64,000 nucleotides of DNA from Amphimedon queenslandica (taxonomy: Eukaryota > Porifera > Demospongiae > Haplosclerida > Niphatidae). The notes under the pieces were generated by a model. That model made no database searches. It saw nothing but the letters and a program-made list of their open reading frames with translations, and was not told the DNA's origin. Every line of letters starts with the position of its first letter. Position 1 is the stretch's first letter. Made by a program: the position numbers and the translations under genes. Where the stretch lies: assembly GCF_000090795.2 (NCBI RefSeq), contig NW_003546268.1, forward strand, positions 254,862 to 318,861. The letters run 5' to 3'. Below, piece by piece: positions 55,233 through 64,000 of this stretch.

Positions 55233-58200
55233 ATGGCCTCGAAAGCAAGTCGACAGCGAGGGAAGACGTCGAAGTCTCAAAGATCAAGCACTTCCTCTAT
55301 AGATGCTCCCACAGTGGCCCAGCGTTCTATTATTAGTCAACTTTTTGTCATTTTCAAAGCTACACCAGTAATAGACAAGAGGGATTTTTATGAAGAGTAT
55401 TCCAAGTTTTTTAAAGGTAAAAGCCGTAATGACTATCTTCAAGACTATGAGTTTACTGGTGTTAGTAACATGTTGAAAACTCTTGATATTTTTGAATATT
55501 ATGGCAAAGCTAAACTCAAATTCTCACTCTGTCGTGAAAAGCTACTCAATTTATTGCTAAATCCTGAAGCTTACGCACACTTGCCTTCAGATGAAAAGGC
55601 TAGAATTTTTTTACTGCGTAATGGATTTGTTTCTAAAGAACTATGTGATTATTTTAATGTTTCATGTCTTGAGGATTTGCTTTCGGATTTGCTTTCGGAT
55701 AGTGTGCCCTCTTCACCTGGTATAGTCCATCCTTCTGTATCTCATCCCTCTTCAGTTCCACAACCTCTTCTGCCACAACTTTCTTTGCCTTCTTCTCTTC
55801 CTCATCAATACCCTCCTCTACTTCGTCCTCCAAACCCTTCTCTACTTCCTCCTTCAAACCCTTCTCTACTTCCTCCTTCAAACCCTTCTTTACTTCGTCC
55901 TTCAAACCCTTCTTTACTTCCTCCTCTGAACCCTTCTCTACTTCCTCCAAATTCTTCTCCACTTTGTCCTCCAAACCTTTCTCCACTTCGTCCTCCAAAC
56001 CCTTCTTCACTTCCTCCTCCAAATCCTCTACTTCCTCCTCCAAATCCTTCTCTACTTCCTCCTTCAAACCCTTCCCCACTTCCTCGTCCAAACCCTTCCC
56101 CATTTTCTCCTTTATATTCTTCTTCATCCGCTCCTTTTCTTCCGTATCATTCTCCTTCTGGGTCCTATCATTCTGTCCCTCCCCATATGGTTTATACTAA
56201 TAATCCATTGCTACCGGCTGCATCAAATCCATCTGCTCGTCAAGCTCAATCTGCCAATAAAAGACCAGCTATGTATGAAAGTGATAGAACTGCTGGAGAT
56301 GATGACAGCTCTCCACCAGCACCAAAGAAAGGCAGTATTAACATTACTGATAATAATCAATCTTCAACTCGTGATGATGTTAAGAGCGTTGATAATATTC
56401 AAGGTAAATATAATTAATAATTTTAACTAAATAACTGTACAAGTTTTCATATTCTTGCTTCACTTGTGATTCATCTAATTTTTAGGGAAAAATCCAGTAG
56501 TTTTTGCAGAAATGGCTCAGACAGGCCCAATGGATTGTGATCCTTTATCTACTGGTCCTCCTCATTTTCCTGATTCTTCTGTTCATCCACGTGATGTTCA
56601 TCATCCTCCATCGTTTGTCCACAAAGATCATCAGATACCTGTATTAGACAGACTACCTCCTCCTCCAGAGTTTAAGAGAGGAGAGAATGTTAAAGATGTG
56701 GTCAGGAAAATTAATTCCTACGCTGAGATGTTTACTGGTATAATCTCTTCTCGTGGTAAGCATGTACCCCTGTCGGTGGTTGAGGATGAACTAAAATTAT
56801 TATTGGGAAAGGCTAAGAGGCATGGTTACTATATCAATTTGAGGGACATTGATTTTTGGGTCAATTGGGAGAAATTGCACAAACGTACAATTGAGTTCAT
56901 CAAAGTTTTTTGTTGGCATTCTCCAATCACTACCTTATATGAGCTGCAGAGGATTCTGAATGAATCTGAGAATGTCAGTGACTTCAAAGAGCTCAAGATG
57001 GGCCCCTTGTTAAAGCATCCTGATATTATACGACTCTTTAAAGTCCCTGAAGATCTTGAGACTGTACCAGAGATAACAGCATATGATGTGCATTCCAAGT
57101 TGTTTCGATTTTTAGATAAGAGTAAGAATAAGAAAAGTAAGACACAGTTAGAGGATTTTTTGGATTTCTTGAGTCATACGTTTTCCATTGAGTCTCCTCT
57201 TCACATTTGTATCCGTATAACCAGTTATCCTCTTGCATTGCAAGTAAGAATTACATGTAGTTTAGTTTATGTTGCATTTATACATAACCAGAATACCTGT
57301 AAAAGCTCTATTGTTGATGTGGAATTTTGTGCTGTGTAGTTGTGTGGGATGTATTACTACAAATTAAGCTGCCAATTATAAAGTACATGGTGTTAATTGA
57401 CCTTTTAAAAGCATAAAAGTAATCCTAATTACAGAGAAAAATCACCGTCTTGTTTTATTGTATAGCAGGATATTTTTATTCCTAGAAAATTTCATTGTCC
57501 ATTCAAGCAGGCCTTACAATATGTTTTTGTTGATTGTATTTCTATTGATAAACATTAATTGTTATGCATGTAACTATTCAAGCAGTCATGCCCACTTGGT
57601 TTTAAATTTTCATAGTCTAAAATTTTGGTTTGGAACTTTGACCATTGAAAAAAATTAAGTTAACGAAAATTTCCTGCTATGTAGTATAAAAATTGTGCTT
57701 AATGATTAGAACTTTAAAATACATGTACATGTAATTAATATTCAGTTGCACCATACAACAATTAACACTATCACTATGGCAGTATATAGATACTGTTGCA
57801 CATCCTTGACTTTAATTTATTGTATAATATTATTATTTCATGTATGTTTGCTTTTTAGATTAACTTCAAATTTCGTAGATCACAAAGAGAGATAAAAGAA
57901 AGGATTGAGTCTGAGCTAGAAAAAAATGTCAGTGGAGAAATAGAGTTTGAGCTCAAGAATTGGAAGAAAAAATTATCAAGAATGTCATCTGAAATACCAA
58001 AGGAATTAGAACGCAAGGATCCTATCCAACTATTGAGTTCATTCTTTGAAGCCTCACTCCAATATTTCCCTCGTCATTTACAATCACGCCTGACTGGATT
58101 TTTTCAGTTTTTACGAGATCATCCTGGACTGCGTGATCTTTTCTTACTAGCTATGTACCAAGGAGTGTACGGTATACAAAAGAAGGTCCATGAGGAAGAA

Positions 58201-61200
58201 GCTGCTTCATCACCTGTTGCTCCTTTTGCTTCGAGCCATTCATCTGTCATGTCTCAGGTGATGACTATACCTGATAACTATCGGAGCCAAAGTGAGTGTG
58301 TACATGTACACACATGTACATGTAGCATGCATGTACAGTACATGACTGTGTGTACTCAAAACTGCTCATTTTGAGCAGTTTTGAGTTTGTCTATTGCCAC
58401 CTGGCTTTTAGCACTTCTTGATGTATTGTATTAACTCCCTCTCTTCTCTTTTACTGTTTTTGTTTTATTTCTATCTCTTATAGGTGAAATATATAATCAT
58501 TTATTACAGATGCTGAAGTCTCTTCAGTTTCCAATTGATTTATCCTCACTAGTTGAGACAGAGAAGAGTTTAATAGTTAAGTTAGGAGCATCTTCCTTTG
58601 AATCGTTTGGTCATGGAACTTTCCTAGAGTTCCTCACAAATCATAAAATGCTTCTTAAGTTTCTTGGTGGCAGTACTATAGGAAGTAGTAGTAGTGAAGG
58701 TAGGATGAGTACAGGGGGACAAAGGAAACGAGAGGAAGTTTTAGAGTGTATAAGACAATTAAAGGATCTCTCTAACCAGGTTTGAGTCAAAATATTTCAT
58801 CACATTCATTCTCATTGGTATTATGATTACCGATTTTGTGATTAATTTTTTATTCACACATTTTGCATGTTATTATTCTGTATGGTAAGAATTATTTTTT
58901 GTATTTAATAGGAAAAGGTGTCTCTTGTAGTAATGAAGCAGTTTAATGTTCGTTCAGTATCACAACTCGCTTGTGGTGATATTGAAAAGCTTATTTCAGA
59001 TGCTCAAATCTCTCCTACCACTTCCTCTTGTTCTGTTCGGTATCTTTCAGCATTATTGAGCAATAGTGAATACACTACTGATGCATCAACGAGTCTATCA
59101 ATGACTTCACAAGATGCTTTGCAATACCTGAAATCTGCTCCTTTACTAGCTGATCTTGCTCTCTGGTCTAATTGGAAACTTGTCTTTGAGCCTTCTTGTG
59201 GCTCACTTTCTCATTTTCTCTCCTCTCATCCTGATGTTCACACACTATGTGTTGATGATGGGGTTTTTCTTAAAATAGATCCTAATTCAAGTGTGAAGGA
59301 TTTTGCAAATGCTCTTTATGTTAGTCCATCACAATCATCAGGGCACCTTGTGTCAATGGTAGTTAGATCTGGAAGTACTAATAACATACCAGCTCAGTTG
59401 CTAGCTCAACATGTTCAGACAAGACTCTCTGGTTTACTTAGTGATACCATGCCTCCTGAAAAATTTGTTTTTGAGTGTTTGGTTTGTATGCCAGTGGAAT
59501 TAGCAGTTACTGTTGGTAAAGAGGTAAGCATAAATTAATCTCTTTTTACCTTCACCTATAATTGCTTCATAGTATTGAAGCTATTTTTCACTTAAACTGT
59601 TTTCTTTATTGTCAGGTATTTCTTGACCCTTTAAAGAAATTACATGGTTCATCGAAAGTTGATAGTTTATTGCTTAAAGCTACTGATGATAATCCATTGA
59701 GCAGAAGTTTCTTACATACTCTAGGATTGAAGTTGGGTATTAAGGTATGGATTGATGACTATCTTGCCCGAGGCAAGCAGCCTAACACTATTCCTGCTAC
59801 TGAACCAGATTTACCTGTTTTAAAACCTGTCAATCCTGATTTAAATAAGGTTTGTCACTTTAAGCTTTACATGTACATATACATGTACCTGTAATTTTGT
59901 TTTTGTGTATACAGTATAACAGATTAACAGTATGATACACTAATGTCACTAGTTTTATAGCTACATGTACATTGCATCTCTTTTATTAGATGGATTTTAG
60001 TGAAGAATCTGTGGCTGAATCTTTTCTTGAGAGTTCGTTTAATAATCAATCATCAAATCCTAGTACGTCACTGAATGAACCTGAAGAATCAAACACAATA
60101 TTCACTGATGTGCTGCCTTTATCTCTTACCTCACCTTTCTCTGTTGAGGAGGAGAGGGATAATGCACTTAAAATTGTAGAGAGCATTCGTAGTGAAGAGT
60201 TTGGGATTGGTTTAGAGTTTGATGAAAAAACTAAATCAGTAATGAGCAAGGGAAAGGGAAGACTTGACCGCAGTCTACAGCGTCTCTCTGAAGAACTCTA
60301 CAGTAAAGACACTCACTTTGTACTTGAACTAGTTCAAAATGCTGATGACAACTCTTATCCTGTCTTGACCTGTGGCTCTACTTCATCATTTGTTCCCAGT
60401 TTGAAGTTCACGTTATCAAAATCTTGCATAGTAGTCCTCAATAATGAACTTGGTTTCAGTGAAAAGAATATAAGAGCAATATGTGATGTTGGTCGTAGCA
60501 CCAAAGACAGGAATGCCTCTGGATATATTGGTCAGAAAGGTATTGGTTTTAAGTCTGTTTTTCGTGTGACGAAAACCCCAGAGATTCATTCACGTGGGTA
60601 TCATATACGATTTGATTCTAGTGTACCCATTGGATACATATTACCAGAGTGGGTTGAAAGCTCCATCAGTGACGATATAATTGATCCAGGAGAACTAGCC
60701 AAGTGAGTACAAAATAGTATAGCCATGTTCTGTGTTTCTCACAAAGCATGTTAAGGAAACTAAGCCTTAATTACGGCATATACATGTAGATTGAGTTACT
60801 TTTAAAATTTATAGTAAATCTAAATTAGATTCGAATTATGCAGCTCAAACTTTCATAACAACATAAAGTCAATTGTGTATCAAAAATAATTATAAATCGA
60901 GAATTTTTCTTTGTTAATTTTAGCAATAATTTGGCCTGAGACCATGTACTAGTACAGGGTCTTTGGCCCAATTATGGAGCAGCTTTAAAAATTTATTAAA
61001 AATCCAAATTTGACTCAAATTTTCTACACAAAATAAAAGCATGTACATGTACGGGTGTATATGTATCAGAAAATGTAATAAAACTACTAAGTTCCTTGCC
61101 ATGTTTCATGAAACTGACAAATACCAGTACGAGATATTTTGTCAAATTTGTAGTCAACTTTAAAAATCCACTGACAAGAAGCCGAGCACTATGCCAAATC

Positions 61201-63474
61201 CTTTGGGAAACCCTGGTCATGTCCAAATTTTATTCAAATTGCAATTTTTAAGCGTTTAATATAAATTGTTAATTAATAGTAATTTTTTTTCTGTGTAGGT
61301 GGACAACTAAAATAGTTCTTCCATTCAAATCAGATTCTACCAATGCTGGTTCTAGTGACATGATGAGCCGCTTTCATGACATTCAGCCATCTTTACTTCT
61401 CTTTCTGAATCGACTGAGATGTATTATAATTGAAGATTTGGTAAGAAAATGTAAACTGACTCTAAGAGTATGAATTTATAAAAAGTAATGCAGATGTACA
61501 GGTACATGTACAGTACTTACATAAACATTATGCAATGACCACTTGGCAGTTACAAGGTATACCGTATGGGTAGTAAATTTCGAGGGTATAAAATTTCGTG
61601 TTTTAATGAAAAGCTCTTAATTGTTTAATTTCAAGGGGGTTAAATTTTGCATTTTTGCACGTGCACTTGCACTGAGTGATTGATTATGACATGCTACGCA
61701 TGCGCAGTGAGCATTTCCATGGCTTAATTTTCGTGGTTAAGAAGTCACCCACGAAATCTGCAAAATTAAATACCCCACAGAATTTTATACCCGTACGGTA
61801 GTATCAGCAAATTTTACGTAGTTGATTTATATGTACATGTATGTGTACATATAGCATTGCATAATTTACATTGCTGCTAACATCATAATGAATTGAATGA
61901 GAAGTGAGTTCAGTCACTTTTATTTTATCATTTTAGGAGTCAAAGGTTATTCGTAGCATGAAACGTCATGATAGAAGTAATGGTATTATTGAGATAAGGC
62001 ACAATGATGGTGTTGATAAGTGGCTGCTTGTTAGAAAAACACTACATGAAGCTAATAAGGTGAGGATGTGGCATTGAAAGTATGAAGGAAAGATTTGGAA
62101 ATGGGTGTGTATATATTTGTATAAAAGAGGCACTGACCAAACATAACAGCCTCTTTTCATTGTTACATGTATAATTATTTATCTTTCTTTCTCTCTTTCT
62201 TTATGTACATGTACATGTAGTACAAGCCGGATGTTTCAGCTACAGAACTAGCTCTTGCTTTTCCATTGCAAGATGATCTACACAATTTTAATTATGTAAA
62301 TAAATGTAATTATTGTGTGTATGGTACATGTACTATTTTGTACAATAGCCCTTTATTAGAAATCAGGCCCAATTTTTAATTACACTGTTTACAATCATAC
62401 ATTGTTATACAATTTGTGGTATTTTTAATTAGGACCTTAGCCCTCAGCAAGTATTTGCATTTCTCCCATTGAGAAGTTATGGCTTTAAGTTCATAGTCCA
62501 AGGAGACTTTGACTTACCTAGTTCAAGAGAAGATGTTAATGCTAACAGTGCATGGAACCAGTGGCTAAGGGAAGAAATACCTTCACTTTTCATGAAGTCA
62601 ATAGATTGCTTTGAGGTAATTGCATGAACATGATTTGCTTGTATTTTTAATACTTGATAATGAAAATAATCAAAATTTTGTTTGCCTTTTGGTCGATATA
62701 CTGTAATAAAACTTTCCTTTTTCTAGTCTCACCTGACTGCCATAGAAGCTATTATTCACATATTAAAGTTTATACCTCTGGAAGGAGAAGTGCATGATTT
62801 TTTTCAACCTGTCACCAGTGAGATACTGCGTATTTTTAAGGAAAGGAAGTGTCTACCCACAGAGCCCTTCCCTGTGCACTCTTCATCTCCTACTGATTCT
62901 CCTTTTGATGCAATGAGAGAAATCACTTCAATTATATCTGAGATACGAAGTCTCAAGGGTTCTAGTGCTGGCATACAATGGAAGCAACCATCACAACTTC
63001 TTTTAATTAAAGAGCAGTCAATACAGGACTGCATTCCTCAGTCGTTATTAACTGCTTCTTTAAAATTGTATTATCTTAATTCGGCATTAAACAATCACTT
63101 ATCTTCCCAGATCTGCTCACAGTTAAACATTGGTTCCATTAATATTGATCACTTGATGTCCGTAGCACAGTATGTTCTCTCAAGTTATCACCAACACAAA
63201 GAGGAACAATTTATGTCACTGCAGTCTAGTGCTAGTAGTGCTGAAGATGAATCAGATGAGGAAGAGGTTGCTGTACATCCAGTCAAATGTTTGAACCAAT
63301 GGATAGCATTGTGGCTGTCTTGTGTGCATTTATTGTGTGAAGGAGTTGGAGGGAGTACTGATGAAATGTCTGTACTAAGGAAACTAAAGAGCTTTCCAGT
63401 CATTCCATTGTCCAATGGAAATATTGTCTCTATTGATAGTGGTCCTATTTTCTTTCCTCCTGTTTCTAGTAAAG
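55233..63474 (+). CDS. Sacsin/NO VEIN-like GHKL ATPase protein, 3' end beyond window
   Basis: Exons keep frame: 55233-56403, 56486-57243, 57859-58291, 58484-58779, 58912-59523, 59616-59849, 59990-60702, 61299-61440, 61937-62059, 62221-62295, 62433-62615, 62727-63474. The last ends in phase 1 at GTAAGT, so the gene runs on; 1829 residues are visible. The ATG at 55233 (AAAATGG context) is preferred to the in-frame ATG at 55176. A domain at about residues 30-105 (SQLFVIFKATPVIDKRDFYE) might be LOTUS-like. Pro/Ser-rich repeats follow (about 190-295). At about residue 1280 the ATPase begins: FVLELVQNADDNSY (N box, about 60317-60358) and GQKGIGFKSVF (about 60530-60562), with GRSTKDR between. These are the GHKL ATP-lid signatures of sacsin and NO VEIN-type proteins. 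Downstream text (VFAFLPLRSYGFKFIVQGDF) also follows that family. A DUF3883-like C-terminus may lie outside the window. Cellular role unknown. Confidence 0.85.
55815..56112 (+). repeat. In-frame proline-rich minisatellite
   Basis: About a dozen diverged units of mostly 24 bp encode variants of SNPSLLPP (LLPPSNPSLLPP, LRPPNPSSLPP). The repeats stay in frame with the host exon. The opposite strand is also open for 157 codons and would read Lys/Glu-rich; this follows from CTT/CTC bias and is not treated as a gene. Confidence 0.85.
60840..61220. repeat. Interspersed repeat copy in intron of the ATPase gene
   Basis: It carries the 'tatcagaaaatgtaataaaa' and 'gagcactatgccaaatcctt' phrases found at 580-1110 and 6000-6360. 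It occupies much of the 596-bp intron between exons 59990-60702 and 61299-61440. Confidence 0.6.
61556..61803. mobile_element. MITE-like element with TACCGTAYGGGTA ends
   Basis: The left end is ATACCGTATGGGTAGTAAAT; the right end is TTTTATACCCGTACGGTAGTAT. They form a terminal inverted repeat that extends inward imperfectly (AAATTTCG/CGAAATCTG). There is no coding content. It is inserted in the intron before exon 61937-62059. Confidence 0.75.
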
Positions 63475-64000
63475 GTAAGTAAACTTAGTGCTACTTGAGT
63501 TCTTGTGTTAAATATTACCTTGATTGATTGTATGTACGGTATATATATATAATGGGATCAATACTGCATTTTTTAGGTTATTTTATCCAGTTATTTCTTT
63601 TAAATGTTACATTTATAATTGTATGCAATGCTAGTTGCTCATACAATGTACGTGTACATTGGTATAATAATACATATATTGCATTACAACTTTATGTAGA
63701 TTCATGCCATAAATTTAGGTTTGTGCTATTATTTTTATGGTACCATAGTTGCTTGAATATTTAAATGTACTGCATGAGCACTATGCCAAAATCCTGTGTG
63801 ATACCCTTTTATAAATACACATATTTTGCGCAGTGTAGGTGCTCCGGATTTAGATTCTTGTTGTTTAACAGTCAAGGTTGCGTGCTCAAGTCTACTTGCT
63901 ATCTTTTTATTTTATAAAATGCAATTTTTTTCGTTGTAAGAACTAAAGGCATGGGTGTATAATTGAGCAAATACAATTTTTAAACAAGTAAATAAAAACA
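63475..64000. other. Start of a further intron, cut by window edge
   Basis: After the donor at 63475 the text is AT-rich, with a 'gagcactatgccaaaatcct' repeat phrase at 63777 and no exon that I can identify. The gene's next exon lies beyond 64000. Confidence 0.7.

Overview
The window looks like nuclear DNA of an early-branching animal, most likely a demosponge close to Amphimedon queenslandica. That identification is inference. It rests on AT-rich sequence, many short GT-AG introns of about 45-100 bp, dense gene packing, and a heavy scatter of the palindromic motif TACATGTA/GTACATGTAC in introns. Every host gene is split into small exons, so long open frames are misleading; the models below were joined by splice sites and phase.

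There are three host genes. (1) On the minus strand, from 41861 down to 77, lies SNRNP200 (Brr2), the U5 snRNP helicase. It has 49 visible exons in two blocks (33416-41861 and 77-8054). About 85 residues are missing exactly at the junction; they probably lie in the 788-bp N gap (32575-33362). (2) On the plus strand, 43753-54464, 20 phase-consistent exons encode a 949-residue protein with a PH domain, a BTK-type zinc finger, ankyrin repeats and degenerate WD40-like repeats. This is an unusual combination. (3) On the plus strand, from 55233 to beyond the right edge, lies a large protein with a proline-rich minisatellite and a sacsin/NO VEIN-type GHKL ATPase domain. At least 1829 residues are visible.

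Between the two SNRNP200 blocks is a roughly 25-kb intron filled with decayed mobile DNA. It holds a gag-like fragment, a Crypton-type tyrosine recombinase beside a 176-bp-arm palindrome, hAT (ZBED-type) transposase pieces, and the C-terminal nuclease-like part of a retroelement. It also holds a TA-flanked MITE, a SWIM zinc-finger fragment, a HECT fragment, and a chimeric Tc1/mariner element with intact TIRs. A second Crypton-type fragment lies in an intron of the PH/ANK/WD gene.

The most unusual signal is a family of about eleven decayed copies of a domain resembling barrier-to-autointegration factor (BAF/BANF1) in this intron. Several are arranged as tandem double-BAF units and are embedded in a repeated unit shared around 9.5-11, 14.7-18.3, 19.6-23.9 and 28.3 kb. 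This suggests that a BAF-like gene was amplified with, or carried by, a mobile element.
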